36,512 nt of DNA from Methylotenera sp. (GCA_005777825.1 SXLB01000062.1:1-36512), one strand, 5' to 3'; shown: positions 13,000 through 23,537, numbered from the stretch's first letter. The notes: generated by a model from the letters alone, not told the origin. Numbers and translations are program-made.

Positions 13000-13006
13000 T
13001 AGGTGG

Positions 13007-13819
13007 TTAGCCCTGCGTCAGGTTGTGGGTCTTTTCCATGATGATGGCAGACAGCTCTTCTACTGAGCGACTGGTGGAGTCTGCCCACGTGATGCCGGCA
13101 TTACGCATCAGATTTTCTGCGGTGGCAATTTCCTTACGGCAGTTCTCAAGCGAGGCATAGAAGCTACCAAATCGACGTTCGCTGCGCACGGCATGCAATC
13201 GTTCTGGCTTGATGGTTAGGCCAAAAATTTTATCGATGTGTTTATGCAATATGGCAGGCAATGTGCCGCGCTCAAAGTCTTCTGGTATCAGCGGGTAGTT
13301 GGCGGCCTTGATGCCAAACTGCATGGCCAGGTAAACGCTGGTAGGGGTTTTGCCGCAACGGGATACGCCGACTAAGATGACTTGTGCTTCCTCTAGGCCG
13401 GAATTGGTCATGCCGTCATCGTGGTTTAGGGTGAAGTTAACCGCTTCCATGCGGTCATTGTATTTGCTGCCCATGACGCTATGGGCAATGCCTGCGCCAG
13501 TTAGCGGTTGCTGGGCTAATTCCACCCCCAGTGGATCGATAAAAGTGCTGAACAAATCGATAAAGTAAGCGTTGGATTCCTTCAAGGTATTGCGCAGCTC
13601 TATGCTACCAATCGACATGATGACCACAGGACGGCCGCCATTTGCTTCGGTTGCTTGTAAAATGGCCTCTTGCGCCAGCTTGATTTTATCTAGGGTGTCG
13701 GTAAACGGCATGCGTACTTGGGTAAAGCTGGTGCTAGGAAAATGCTCCAGTAATTTACCCAAGGCGCCGGCGGTAATACCGGTACCGTCTGAGATGAAAA
13801 AAACGGTCCGGTTTATCAT
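13007..13819 (-). CDS. ppsR: Phosphoenolpyruvate synthase regulatory kinase/pyrophosphorylase (DUF299)
   Basis: 270 aa; MINRTVFFISDGTGITAGALGKLL, VILVGVSRCGKTPTSVYLAMQFGIKAANYPLIPEDF; adjacent to ppsA. Confidence 0.95.
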   Translation of the reverse strand: MINRTVFFISDGTGITAGALGKLLEHFPSTSFTQVRMPFTDTLDKIKLAQEAILQATEANGGRPVVIMSIGSIELRNTLKESNAYFIDLFSTFIDPLGVELAQQPLTGAGIAHSVMGSKYNDRMEAVNFTLNHDDGMTNSGLEEAQVILVGVSRCGKTPTSVYLAMQFGIKAANYPLIPEDFERGTLPAILHKHIDKIFGLTIKPERLHAVRSERRFGSFYASLENCRKEIATAENLMRNAGITWADSTSRSVEELSAIIMEKTHNLTQG

Positions 13820-13847
13820 GCTTGCTTAATAAGCTTACTGTGCACGC

Positions 13848-16220
13848 TTATTTTTTGGTAAGGCGTTGCCAAGTGCTAACCACGGTATCGGGGTTGAGTG
13901 ACATGGATTGGATGCCTTCAGCCAATAACCACTCGGCAAAGTCTGGGTGGTCAGATGGGCCTTGGCCGCATATGCCTACGTATTTACCTAAGCGGTTACA
14001 GGTCTGTATGGCCATTTTGATTAAGACCTTGACCGCGTCATTACGCTCGTCAAAGCCGTCGGCTAAGATGCCAGAATCGCGGTCCATGCCCAGCGTTAAC
14101 TGGGTTAAATCGTTAGAGCCGATAGAGAAACCGTCGAAATGCGCTAAAAATTGCTCAGCCAACAAGGCGGTGGATGGAATCTCACACATCATGATGATGC
14201 GTAAGCCATTTTCACCGCGTTTAAGCCCATTGGCCGCCATGATGTCGATAACGGCTTTGGCCTCGTCTAAGGTGCGGACGAATGGAATCATCAGTTCCAC
14301 GTTGGTTAAACCCATTTCATCGCGGACTTTTTTCATGGCCGTGCATTCCATGGCAAAGCATTCTTTAAAGTCTTCGGCCATGTAACGCGCCGCACCACGG
14401 AAACCTATCATTGGGTTTTCTTCGTCCGGTTCGTAGATGTCGCCGCCTACCAATTTTTTGTATTCATTGGATTTAAAATCCGAGGTGCGCACAATGACCG
14501 GTTTTGGGTAAAACGCTGCGGCAATGGTGGCGACACCTTCGGCTACTTTGTCTATGTAAAACTGTTTGGGGCTGGCGTAGCCGCGTGTGCGGTTTTTAAT
14601 GGTGGCCTTGACGGCTGTAGGCATGGCGTCGACGTTCAATATGGCTTTAGGGTGTATGCCCACCATATTGTTAATCACGAATTCCAGCCGGGCTAGACCT
14701 ACGCCGTCGTTAGGCGTTTTGGCAAAACCAAAAGCCATGTCTGGGTTACCTACGTTCATCATGATTTTGCATGGGGCTTTGCTTAGAGCCGCTGCCGCTT
14801 GTGTGCTGACTTCGTAATCCAATGCGCCGTGGTAAACAAAGCCGGATTCGCCTTCCGCGCAAGATACGGTTACCACTTCGCCTTCACGCAAGATGTCGGT
14901 AGCATTGACTGAACCCACGATGGCAGGAATGCCCAATTCACGCGCAATAATTGCTGCGTGGCAAGTGCGTCCGCCACGGTTAGTGACCAGGGCGCTGGCA
15001 CGTTTCATTACCGGTTCCCAGTTAGGGTCTGTCATGTCAGCCACCAGCACGTCACCCGGTTGGACCAAATGCATATCAGCTGGATCAAGCACAATGCGTA
15101 CCGGGCCTACGCCCACTTTTTGTGTCACCGCGCGGCCCACTACCAAAGGGGTGGCTTGGTGCTTGTTAAGCTTAAAAGTTTCCGTAACGTTGTTTAGGGA
15201 TTCTTGCGATTTCACCGTTTCGGGGCGTGCTTGCAAGATGTAGAGTTTGTTGTCTATGCCGTTTTTACCCCATTCTATGTCCATAGGGCAGCCGTAGTGC
15301 GCCTCTATGGTCATGGCATAGCGTGCCAATTCCAAAACATCGTCATTGCTTAATGAGTAACGGTCGCTGTCAACCGCATCCACGTCTATGGTGTGGGTGC
15401 TTTTACCGGCTTGGGTGGCGTCCGAGAACACCATTTTGATCAATTTTGAACCCATGGTGCGGCGCACGATGGAAGTTTTGCCTTGCGCCAAAGTAGGCTT
15501 GTGCACGTAAAATTCGTCCGGGTTGACGGCGCCTTGCACCACGGTTTCGCCTAAGCCATAGGACGAAGTGATGAAGACCACATCTTTAAAACCGGACTCG
15601 GTGTCTATGGTAAACATGACGCCGGCACAGCCTATGTCGCTGCGTACCATTTGTTGAACGCCAGCCGATAGGGCGACATCAGCGTGCACAAAGCCTTTGT
15701 GCACACGGTAAGAAATGGCTCTGTCGTTGTATAAAGAAGCAAACACTTCTTTGATGGCGTGCAGGATGTTATCAAGGCCATGTATGTTTAAGAAGGATTC
15801 TTGTTGACCGGCAAACGACGCATCGGGTAAATCTTCTGCGGTGGCTGATGAGCGTACGGCGAAGGTTGCGCCTTTACCGGATTTGGCAATCAGGTTCTCG
15901 TAGTGTTCAGCGATGGCTTTATCTAAAGCGGCTGGGAACGGTGCGGCCATAATCCATTCGCGAACTTGTTTGCCGCATACCGCCAAGGCTTGGGTGTCGT
16001 CTACGTTGAGCGTTTCCAAGGCAGCATTGATTTTAACGTCCAAACCATTCACTTTTAAAAATTCGCGATAGGCGTCTGCTGTGGTGGCAAAGCCGGTTGG
16101 AACACGCACGCCTTTCGCCGATAGCTGAGAAATCATCTCACCTAAAGAGGCGTTTTTGCCGCCTACAGAAGGTACATCGACGTTTCTTAATTTTTCAAAT
16201 GGAATAACGTGGGCAGACAT
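13848..16220 (-). CDS. ppsA: Phosphoenolpyruvate synthase
   Basis: 790 aa; [28 protein letters not shown], phospho-His domain [22 protein letters not shown]-terminal [33 protein letters not shown]. Confidence 0.97.
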   Translation of the reverse strand: MSAHVIPFEKLRNVDVPSVGGKNASLGEMISQLSAKGVRVPTGFATTADAYREFLKVNGLDVKINAALETLNVDDTQALAVCGKQVREWIMAAPFPAALDKAIAEHYENLIAKSGKGATFAVRSSATAEDLPDASFAGQQESFLNIHGLDNILHAIKEVFASLYNDRAISYRVHKGFVHADVALSAGVQQMVRSDIGCAGVMFTIDTESGFKDVVFITSSYGLGETVVQGAVNPDEFYVHKPTLAQGKTSIVRRTMGSKLIKMVFSDATQAGKSTHTIDVDAVDSDRYSLSNDDVLELARYAMTIEAHYGCPMDIEWGKNGIDNKLYILQARPETVKSQESLNNVTETFKLNKHQATPLVVGRAVTQKVGVGPVRIVLDPADMHLVQPGDVLVADMTDPNWEPVMKRASALVTNRGGRTCHAAIIARELGIPAIVGSVNATDILREGEVVTVSCAEGESGFVYHGALDYEVSTQAAAALSKAPCKIMMNVGNPDMAFGFAKTPNDGVGLARLEFVINNMVGIHPKAILNVDAMPTAVKATIKNRTRGYASPKQFYIDKVAEGVATIAAAFYPKPVIVRTSDFKSNEYKKLVGGDIYEPDEENPMIGFRGAARYMAEDFKECFAMECTAMKKVRDEMGLTNVELMIPFVRTLDEAKAVIDIMAANGLKRGENGLRIIMMCEIPSTALLAEQFLAHFDGFSIGSNDLTQLTLGMDRDSGILADGFDERNDAVKVLIKMAIQTCNRLGKYVGICGQGPSDHPDFAEWLLAEGIQSMSLNPDTVVSTWQRLTKK

Positions 16221-16455
16221 GTGAGTTCCTTAGGTGTTCTAACTACGGGTAAATTATGATTAGTTAACATTTTGCCTAAATTCACCGGTGCTGTCACCTG
16301 AAATAGCATACTAGGGTTGAAAATTACGGCTACAAAAGCATAAACCTATCAAAAATTAATCCGCTAGTCTAAAATGCCTTAGACCATGGCTCGTGATACC
16401 CATGCCCTCAGCGCACGCTAGACAAAACAGCAGACAAAAACAGCGATTAATACCT

Positions 16456-17433
16456 ATGCAATTAAGCCAGGCCAAGCAAGTTAAAGTAACCAGCCGTGCG
16501 CGTTTGCACATGGGTTTCTTTGATTTGCATGGCGGCTTGGGCCGCCAATACGGTGGCATAGGATTAAGCTTGTCGGCACCCGTGCAAACCCTGACTTTAA
16601 GCTTAGCTAAGACTTGGTCGGCTGAGTCGGCAGCCAACGCCCGTGCTTTGGCCATGGCCCAATCGCTGATGGCTAAATTAAAGCTAAATTCCGCCCTTAA
16701 GCTTGATCTTATACAAAACTTGCCTGAGCATGCCGGATTGGGTTCAGGCACACAGTTGGCATTGGCTATAGGGGCGGCAATTAGCCAGTTATTCCAGTTG
16801 AATTTAAGCACTCAAGAATTAGCAGGGTTAAGCGGAAGAGGGCGGCGCTCAGGCATAGGTATTGCGGCATTTGACCATGGCGGTCTGTTGATAGACGGTG
16901 GCCGTCGCATGGAGGCCGGTAATCAAGGTATTCCGCCTTTATTAGCGCGCTACGATTTCCCTGATGATTGGCGCATTTTGTTGGTGCTAGACAACAGCTT
17001 GGCCGGTGTGCACGGTGAGCATGAGCGTGCTGCCTTTGAGCAATTGCCGCCATTTTCAGAGAGCTTGGCAGCGCATTTGTGCCGACATGTCTTAATGCAA
17101 GCGATGCCGGCCATGCTGGAGCATGATTTGAGTGCTTTTGGCCAGGCAATACAAGTGTTGCAATCACACGTGGGCGATTATTTTGCCCCCGTGCAAGGCG
17201 GTCGCTACGCCAGTGCTGAGGTGGCGGCGGTGTTGCAATATTTGTCGGCGTCTGGCGTGGCTTGTTTTGGTCAGAGCTCATGGGGGCCGACTGGTTTTGC
17301 GGTTTTTGCCGATGCGGCATCGGCTGAAGCGCACTTGAGCCAGTTGAAAACCAAGTTTGCGCAAACTGGGCTTAGTTGGATCATCTGCAGCGGCTATAAT
17401 CACGGTGCCCAATTATCCGATGCAGTCGATTAA
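16456..17433 (+). CDS. mptG: Beta-ribofuranosylaminobenzene 5'-phosphate (RFAP) synthase-like, GHMP family; H4MPT biosynthesis
   Basis: VTSRARLHMGFFDLHGGLGRQYGGIGLSLSAP ... LPEHAGLGSGTQLALAIGAAI ... GRGRRSGIGIAAFDHGGLLIDGG; next to mtdB and mch. Start taken at ATG 16456; the ORF extends in frame to 16393. Confidence 0.92.
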   Translation: MQLSQAKQVKVTSRARLHMGFFDLHGGLGRQYGGIGLSLSAPVQTLTLSLAKTWSAESAANARALAMAQSLMAKLKLNSALKLDLIQNLPEHAGLGSGTQLALAIGAAISQLFQLNLSTQELAGLSGRGRRSGIGIAAFDHGGLLIDGGRRMEAGNQGIPPLLARYDFPDDWRILLVLDNSLAGVHGEHERAAFEQLPPFSESLAAHLCRHVLMQAMPAMLEHDLSAFGQAIQVLQSHVGDYFAPVQGGRYASAEVAAVLQYLSASGVACFGQSSWGPTGFAVFADAASAEAHLSQLKTKFAQTGLSWIICSGYNHGAQLSDAVD

Positions 17434-17475
17434 GGTGTTATTAAAGCAGGCTAAACTACAAAGAAACGGCAGACC

Positions 17476-18384
17476 ATGCAGACCATAAAACCCAGTATTT
17501 TGCATTTATTGACCACGGCTAAAAATGCCAGTCCATTTGACGTCAACATGGCTATTGATGCCGGCTTTGATAAAGTCATGCCATACACCAATCTGGAGCT
17601 CGCTGAGGTGGCAGGCTTGGCGCAAGACGCTATTTTTTCGCGCAGTCCCTCTGGCGTTAAGCGTGAAGCTTTATTCATAGGCGGGCGTGATATTGATCTG
17701 GCTGTGGCCATGATGGCAGCCGCCAAAAATACCATGTTCCATCCTTTTGCCTGTTCCATTTTTGCAGACCCGTCCGGCGCGTTTACCACCGCGGCAGCCA
17801 TTGTGGCTAAATTAGAATGGCATTTAAAACAGCAATTTGATCAGGCGCTGGCAGGTAAGACGCTGTGCATTTTCGGTGCCAATGGACCGGTTGGTGGTTG
17901 CGTGGCTATTATCGCTGCCCAATTAGGCATGCAGGTGCAATTGGTGTCGCACAAATCGGTGTCGACCTTGACGGAAAAAGTGGCGCGTTGGAACAAGCAA
18001 TACCAATTGTCCATGCAGGTGATGGACGGTACAACGGAACAGGCTAAAGAACAGGCCTTAGAGCAGGCGCAATTGTTAGTGTGCGCTGCGGCCGCTGGCG
18101 TGCGGCTGATTAGTCAATCGCAATTGCAGCGAGCAAAAAACTTAACAGGTTTGGTGGATGTGAATGCCGTGCCACCCTCGGCGGTGGATGGCATCAGTTC
18201 GGACATGGATGGGCAGCTTCTATTAAACGGTAGGGCATTCGCAGTGGGTGCCTTAGCCGTAGGCCAGCTTAAGTATCAAACGCAATTGCAATTGTTAAAG
18301 CAAATGACCACGGCCGACCAGCCTGTCTACTTGGAATTTAATGCGGCATTTAAGCTTGCCCGCGACATCCTGCACTCGCATTAA
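17476..18384 (+). CDS. mtdB: Methylene-tetrahydromethanopterin dehydrogenase (MtdB)
   Basis: 302 aa; MQTIKPSILHLLTTAKNASPFDVNMAIDAGFDKVMPYTNLE ... FSRSPSGVKREALFIGGRDIDLAVAM, Rossmann-like GANGPVGGCVAIIAAQLGMQVQLV. Confidence 0.95.
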   Translation: MQTIKPSILHLLTTAKNASPFDVNMAIDAGFDKVMPYTNLELAEVAGLAQDAIFSRSPSGVKREALFIGGRDIDLAVAMMAAAKNTMFHPFACSIFADPSGAFTTAAAIVAKLEWHLKQQFDQALAGKTLCIFGANGPVGGCVAIIAAQLGMQVQLVSHKSVSTLTEKVARWNKQYQLSMQVMDGTTEQAKEQALEQAQLLVCAAAAGVRLISQSQLQRAKNLTGLVDVNAVPPSAVDGISSDMDGQLLLNGRAFAVGALAVGQLKYQTQLQLLKQMTTADQPVYLEFNAAFKLARDILHSH

Positions 18385-18402
18385 GCTGTTTCACCGCCGC
18401 AT

Positions 18403-19569
18403 TTGTTTAGCCCAACCTTATTGATTATCGCGCTTTCTGCTCGGCCTTTTGTGGCTGCGGCAGTGCAGGCCGGTTTTAAGGTCAGCAGCATCGATGGCTT
18501 TGCTGATAGCCAAACCCAGGCGATGGCCACTTTGACCGAGGTTGCCCCCTTTGAACAAGATGGCTTTCAAGCCGAGGCCTTGCTCGCAATTATCGATACG
18601 CTGGATACCGGTCGCTATATCGGTTTTGTTTACGGCAGTGGCTTTGAAGCGCAACCAGCTTTGCTGGCTGAGATCGCTAAGCGCATGCCCTTGCTGGGTA
18701 ACCTCCCGGCGACGCTGATTAGCGTTAAGTCCCCGCGGATTTTTTTCTCCGCTTGCTCGAAATGGGGTGTGGCTCACCCGCAAACCTGGACGCAGGCTAA
18801 TGCAAGCTTACCGTTAGATGGCTTAGTTAAGGCTGTAGGGGCCAGTGGTGGCAGCCATGTTCAGCCCTACACCAATGGCAAAGTAACGCTGAATAAGCAA
18901 TGCTATGCGCAGCAGAAACTGCATGGCTTGCCGGTGTCGGTGTTGTTTATAGCCCATGGTCAGCAGGTTACACTGGTGGGGTTTAATGAATTAATGCTGG
19001 CGCCGACCGAGGCTTTGCCCTACCGATATGGTGGGGCGGTCAGTCAAATTGATTTGACCGCAAGTGAGCAAGATCAACTCTTGAAGGCAGCACAGCAATT
19101 GACGGCTGAATTTTCCTTGTTGGGTTTAAACAGTCTGGATGCCGTGCTGCAAGATGGCGTGGCCTATGTGTTGGAGATTAATCCGCGTTTAAGTGCCAGC
19201 GTGGGTTTGTATGAAACAGTTGACGGCGAATTGAATTTATTGGCCATGCACGTCGCCGCCTGCGCGCAAGACCAAACCTATGCCTTGCCTTCCTCCGTTG
19301 CCGTGAAGTCAGGCAGTGTGGCGCAAGCAGTCATTTACAGTGCCTTGCCCTTGAGTATCCCGGCCAACTTCGCTTGGCCAGATTGGGTGCAAGACTGCCC
19401 ATCCCTTCAATCATCGACCCAGATACATGCGGGTGCGCCCATATGCACGGTCTTGGCCTCGGCCGACAAGGCAGACGCGGCAAAGCAATTGCTGGCAATT
19501 CGAGTTAAAATGCTCAACGATTTATTGGCTAATTGTTTGAAAGAAGATAAAGATGCAAGCCCCTACTAG
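18403..19569 (+). CDS. ATP-grasp protein of the H4MPT island, function uncertain
   Basis: 388 aa; ATP-grasp-like features (VKAVGASGGSHVQPY, VLEINPRLSASVGLYETVDG) located between mtdB and mch, overlapping mch by 17 bp. TTG start. Confidence 0.8.
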   Translation: MFSPTLLIIALSARPFVAAAVQAGFKVSSIDGFADSQTQAMATLTEVAPFEQDGFQAEALLAIIDTLDTGRYIGFVYGSGFEAQPALLAEIAKRMPLLGNLPATLISVKSPRIFFSACSKWGVAHPQTWTQANASLPLDGLVKAVGASGGSHVQPYTNGKVTLNKQCYAQQKLHGLPVSVLFIAHGQQVTLVGFNELMLAPTEALPYRYGGAVSQIDLTASEQDQLLKAAQQLTAEFSLLGLNSLDAVLQDGVAYVLEINPRLSASVGLYETVDGELNLLAMHVAACAQDQTYALPSSVAVKSGSVAQAVIYSALPLSIPANFAWPDWVQDCPSLQSSTQIHAGAPICTVLASADKADAAKQLLAIRVKMLNDLLANCLKEDKDASPY

Positions 19570-20536
19570 CGCGTCCGTGCACGCGAGTGTGAACCAGTTA
19601 AGCGCGCCTTTGTTGGCTACGCTGCTAGCGAATGCATCGGCTTTAAACATAGGTGTGACCCAGCACCAGCTAGGTTGCCGCATAGTCGATGCGGGCATAA
19701 CCCATGCGGGTAGTTTGGAATCAGGGCGCTTAATAGCGGAAATATGCCTAGGTGGTCTAGCTCGCGTGGACTTTGCAACGGATCAGCGTTTTAATCCGTC
19801 TCTTAATTGGCCGATGGCGATTGGCGTGACGTCCGAGCAGCCAGTGCTGGCCTGTTTAGCCAGTCAATACGCAGGCTGGGCTTTGAGTCACGAGGGTTTT
19901 TATGCTTTGGGCTCGGGGCCGGCCCGCGCCTTGGCGCAACGAGAGGATTTGTTCGCCGAACTGGCTTATAAAGATACTGCCACGTCCACCTGTTTGGTCT
20001 TGGAAACTGACCGCATGCCACCTGAGCAAGTGATAGCCAAGGTGCTGCAAGATACGCAAGTGCCAGCTGCCAATTTGACCATCATCCTAACCCCAACCAC
20101 CAGCATTGCCGGCGTGGTGCAAATTGTCGCGCGGGTGTTGGAGGTGGCCTTGCATAAAGCCCATACCCTGCATTTTCCTTTGAGCAACATCGTTAGCGGC
20201 AGTGGGGTAGCGATATTGCCGCCAGTGGCCAAGGATTTTATGACCGCCATGGGCCGCACCAACGATGCGATTCTTTTCGGCGGCACGGTCAATTTGCTGG
20301 TCGATTGCGATGATGCGGCCGCCCAGTCATTGGCCAGTCGCTTACCCAGTTGTGCCTCCAAAGATTACGGCCTCACTTTTGCCGAGGTGTTTAAAGCGGC
20401 CAATATGGACTTTTATAAGATAGACCCCATGCTGTTTTCGCCAGCACAGGTGGCCGTCAGCAATCGACAAACGGGCGCCGTTTTTGAGTCAGGGCAATTA
20501 AACGCCGATTTGCTGAAGCGGTCTTTTTCCGACTGA
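19553..20536 (+). CDS. mch: Methenyltetrahydromethanopterin cyclohydrolase
   Basis: 327 aa; CRIVDAGITHAGSLESGRLIAEICLGGLA ... GSGVAILPPVAKDFMTAMGRTNDAILFGGTVNLLVDC ... YGLTFAEVFKAANMDFYKIDPMLFSPAQV. Confidence 0.96.
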   Translation: MQAPTSASVHASVNQLSAPLLATLLANASALNIGVTQHQLGCRIVDAGITHAGSLESGRLIAEICLGGLARVDFATDQRFNPSLNWPMAIGVTSEQPVLACLASQYAGWALSHEGFYALGSGPARALAQREDLFAELAYKDTATSTCLVLETDRMPPEQVIAKVLQDTQVPAANLTIILTPTTSIAGVVQIVARVLEVALHKAHTLHFPLSNIVSGSGVAILPPVAKDFMTAMGRTNDAILFGGTVNLLVDCDDAAAQSLASRLPSCASKDYGLTFAEVFKAANMDFYKIDPMLFSPAQVAVSNRQTGAVFESGQLNADLLKRSFSD

Positions 20537-20553
20537 GGCTAAGTTAAAACTGA

Positions 20554-21465
20554 ATGCAAATCCCCATATTTACTGATGAGGCCGGTTGGCACGGCGCACA
20601 ATTAATTCAGGCTTTCAAGGCGCGCGGCGTGGATGCGCATTGTGTGCCTTTGCACGCTTGCCTAATCAATATGTCGGGTCCAGGTCCGGCGATAAGCATT
20701 CCTGGCCACAAGGCATTGCCGCAAGCGGTATTTGTTCGCGGCGTGGCTGGCGGTAGCTTGCAGCAAGTGGTGACGCGCCTAAATGTGTTGCACATGTTGG
20801 CCATGCGGGGCGTAATTGTATACAACGACGGCAAGGCCATAGAGCGGGCGGTGGACAAGGCTATGACCAGTTTTTTACTCGGTATGCATGGCGTTAAGAC
20901 ACCGGCTACTTGGGTGTGCGAATCCAGGCAACAAGCACAAAAAATTCGGCAAGAGGCGCAAGCTAATCAACAGGAGTTGGTGATCAAACCCTTGTTCGGA
21001 TCGCAAGGCTTGGGCGTGCGTAAGCTACCTTTTGCGGAGGCCTTGCCGGTGCCTATGCAGCAGTTTGTCGATGGGGTCTATTATTTTCAGCAATTGATTA
21101 CGCCGCCAGTCGATGCCGAAGGCAGTGCCAGCCACGATTACCGGGTATTTGTGATTAATGGTCAGGTGGTGGCCAGCATGAAGCGCTGCGGTGCGGCTTG
21201 GTTGAATAATCTGGCCACCGGTGGTTTAGCTAAGGCTTATGTGGCCAATCAAGCCATGACGGATTTAGCCTTGACCGCAGCATCGGCGCTGAATATGGAT
21301 TACTGTGGGGTAGACATCATGCAGGCGCAAAGCGGCGAATACTATGTGTTGGAAGTAAACAGCATGCCGGCTTGGAAGGGCTTGCAAAGTGTGGCTGAGC
21401 AAAATATTGCCCAGTTGTTAGTGGACGACTTTTTGGCCAAATTGCCGTGCGCTGCAAACCACTAA
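20554..21465 (+). CDS. RimK-like ATP-grasp ligase of the H4MPT island
   Basis: 303 aa; VKTPATWVCESRQQAQKI, VIKPLFGSQGLGVRKL, YRVFVINGQVVASMKR, YCGVDIMQAQSGEYYVLEVNSMPAWKGLQSV. Confidence 0.85.
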   Translation: MQIPIFTDEAGWHGAQLIQAFKARGVDAHCVPLHACLINMSGPGPAISIPGHKALPQAVFVRGVAGGSLQQVVTRLNVLHMLAMRGVIVYNDGKAIERAVDKAMTSFLLGMHGVKTPATWVCESRQQAQKIRQEAQANQQELVIKPLFGSQGLGVRKLPFAEALPVPMQQFVDGVYYFQQLITPPVDAEGSASHDYRVFVINGQVVASMKRCGAAWLNNLATGGLAKAYVANQAMTDLALTAASALNMDYCGVDIMQAQSGEYYVLEVNSMPAWKGLQSVAEQNIAQLLVDDFLAKLPCAANH

Positions 21466-22334
21466 GTCCCATTGTCGTTGCACAGGCCTACCGGAATGCC
21501 TGCCTGACAGAATTGCAAGCCATTAAGCCTGGCAACGTGCATGTCTTTGCCGACGGTCATGGCATGACGGTACACGATTTTATCAAGAGCGCCGACGTCA
21601 CGGCGGAGCTAATTTCGCAAGCAGGCCTGACCGTGGGTCAGCGCCTATTGCAAGCGGTCCAAGCGACCCATGCAGCGGTGGGCATGAACACCAATCTAGG
21701 ATTGATTTTATTGTGCGCGCCGCTCATACAGGCAGCCTTGTCGCCTTCTAGGGAATTGGATCTGGCGCAAAATCTAGCGAGGGTATTGGAAGAATTGTCG
21801 GTGGACGACGGTGCATTAGCGGCGCAAGCCATATTGTTGGCTAAGCCGGCGGGTTTGGGGAATGTGACCAAGCACGATGTCCAGGCTGAAATAAAAGTTA
21901 ACCTAAAACAAATGATGGTAGCAGCGGCGGATAGGGATTTTATTGCATGGCAATACGCAAACAATTACAACACTATTTTTTCTGATGCTTTGCCGCTTTT
22001 TTTGAATGTCAAACAAGCTTGGCAAGATCAAGCTAAAGTAAATAGCGAAGCTTGGGCAACGACGGCAGTCTATTTGACATTTTTAGCACGGTACCCGGAC
22101 AGCCACATTGTGCGTAAACACGGCATGGACATAGCGCAAGCGGTCCGTTTCGAAGCGCAAGCCATCGAAGCGGATTACGCAAAAATTAACAACCCCAAGC
22201 TAATGCAAGCGCGATTGCTGGACTGGGATGCGTCATTAAAGCGGCGTGATATTAATCCCGGCACCAGCGCAGACCTTACGGTGGCTACGCTGTTGGCTTA
22301 TCAATTGCAACAGTTAGGCATGGCCATAGCATAA
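21447..22334 (+). CDS. CitG/triphosphoribosyl-dephospho-CoA synthase-like protein of the H4MPT island
   Basis: 295 aa, GTG start overlapping upstream gene; AYRNACLTELQAIKPGNVHVFADGHGMTVHDFIKSAD, GMNTNLGLILLCAPLIQA, YLTFLARYPDSHIVRKHG match the CitG-like family. Confidence 0.85.
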   Translation: MRCKPLSPIVVAQAYRNACLTELQAIKPGNVHVFADGHGMTVHDFIKSADVTAELISQAGLTVGQRLLQAVQATHAAVGMNTNLGLILLCAPLIQAALSPSRELDLAQNLARVLEELSVDDGALAAQAILLAKPAGLGNVTKHDVQAEIKVNLKQMMVAAADRDFIAWQYANNYNTIFSDALPLFLNVKQAWQDQAKVNSEAWATTAVYLTFLARYPDSHIVRKHGMDIAQAVRFEAQAIEADYAKINNPKLMQARLLDWDASLKRRDINPGTSADLTVATLLAYQLQQLGMAIA

Positions 22335-22398
22335 ACTGCGTGTGGCTGAAGCAGCCAAGTAAAATGCGCTAGGCTAACGCCTGCGGGCAAATTTCAGA

Positions 22399-22404
22399 TA
22401 TAAT
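22399..22404 (+). promoter_or_regulatory. Candidate -10 box (TATAAT) upstream of tal
   Basis: Perfect TATAAT 68 bp before tal; no clear -35 seen. Confidence 0.35.
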
Positions 22405-22471
22405 ATTGCACTAGATTTTATATAAGACTGCAGCATCAGCTGATTTTAAGTTAATTTTCAGGAGGCAAGTA

Positions 22472-23425
22472 ATGGCAAATTTATTAGACCAATTAAAGGC
22501 TATGACCACCATTGTGGCAGACACCGGTGATGTTGAAGCAATCAAATCAGTTAAGCCTGTGGATGCAACAACCAACCCATCATTAGTATTAAAAGCAAGC
22601 CAATTGCCACAATACGCCCCCCTTATTGAAACGGCCATTGCCTACGCTAAAGCGCAAGGCGGCACTAAAGCCGAACAAATTGATAATGCGGCCGATAAAT
22701 TAGCCGTGTTAATCGGTACGGAAATCACCAAAGTGGTGCCGGGTCGCATTTCTACTGAAGTGGATGCGCGCTTATCATTCAACTTGGATGCAATGGTGGC
22801 TAAGGGCCGTAAATTGATCAAGTTGTATCAAGATTCTGGCGTGAGCAAAGACCGTGTGTTGATCAAATTGGCTTCAACATGGGAAGGCATTAAAGCCGGT
22901 GAAATCTTAGAAAAAGAAGGCATCCAATGTAACCTAACCTTGTTATTCGGTTTTGGCCAAGCACGTGCTTGTGCAGAAGCCGGCGTATTCTTGATCTCAC
23001 CGTTTGTTGGCCGCATCCTAGATTGGTATAAAGCTAAAAACCCAGGCACAGAGTACACACAAGAAACCGATCCAGGCGTGGTTTCAGTTCGTGCTATTTA
23101 CCAATATTACAAAGAGCACGGTTACAAAACCGTGGTGATGGGTGCGTCATTCCGCAATACCGGCGAATTGATTGCTTTGGCAGGTTGCGATCGCTTAACT
23201 GTCTCACCTAACTTGTTACAAGATTTAGCGGCAACCGAAGGCAATTTGGTGCAAGTGTTGAAAGACAATGGCGCAACGAAAAAACCGGGTGCTAAGTTAA
23301 CTGAAGAAGAGTTCCGTTTTGAGTTGAACCAAGACGCCATGGCCACTGAAAAATTAGCAGAAGGCATCCGTGGTTTTGTGGCTGATCAAAACAAACTGGA
23401 AGCAGCTTTAAGCGAAAAACTATAA
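22472..23425 (+). CDS. tal: Transaldolase
   Basis: 317 aa; [72 protein letters not shown]; good RBS (AGGAGGC). Confidence 0.97.
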   Translation: MANLLDQLKAMTTIVADTGDVEAIKSVKPVDATTNPSLVLKASQLPQYAPLIETAIAYAKAQGGTKAEQIDNAADKLAVLIGTEITKVVPGRISTEVDARLSFNLDAMVAKGRKLIKLYQDSGVSKDRVLIKLASTWEGIKAGEILEKEGIQCNLTLLFGFGQARACAEAGVFLISPFVGRILDWYKAKNPGTEYTQETDPGVVSVRAIYQYYKEHGYKTVVMGASFRNTGELIALAGCDRLTVSPNLLQDLAATEGNLVQVLKDNGATKKPGAKLTEEEFRFELNQDAMATEKLAEGIRGFVADQNKLEAALSEKL

Positions 23426-23492
23426 GCCCATGTTTAAGTCTGGGCTTGGTGTAAGTATTTTGTAATAAAAGCGTAATCCACTAAGTTTAGAA

Positions 23493-23521
23493 TTGACATA
23501 TGTTTACTGGACATTTACTAT
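23493..23521 (+). promoter_or_regulatory. Sigma-70 type promoter for hps: TTGACA-N17-TACTAT
   Basis: TTGACA at 23493-23498, 17-nt spacer, TACTAT at 23516-23521; ~150 bp upstream of hps. Confidence 0.65.
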
Positions 23522-23537
23522 AAGTGTCCAGTTTTTT
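23506..23537 (+). terminator. Inverted repeat ACTGGACA-N11-TGTCCAGT followed by T6; terminator-like or operator-like, overlapping the hps promoter
   Basis: 8-bp perfect inverted repeat at 23506-23513 / 23525-23532 followed by TTTTT; its loop contains the candidate -10. Confidence 0.55.

Noticed and set aside
13822-15243. Plus-strand ORFs opposite ppsA (187, 76, 116 aa)
   Set aside because: Shadow ORFs of the highly conserved ppsA gene.
16356-17320. Antisense ORFs of 151 and 179 aa opposite the RFAP synthase gene
   Set aside because: Low-complexity, compositionally odd translations overlapping a well-supported gene; typical shadow ORFs.
21447-22334. Simple annotation as citrate lyase maturation enzyme CitG
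   Set aside because: No cit or mdc genes nearby; embedded in the H4MPT operon.
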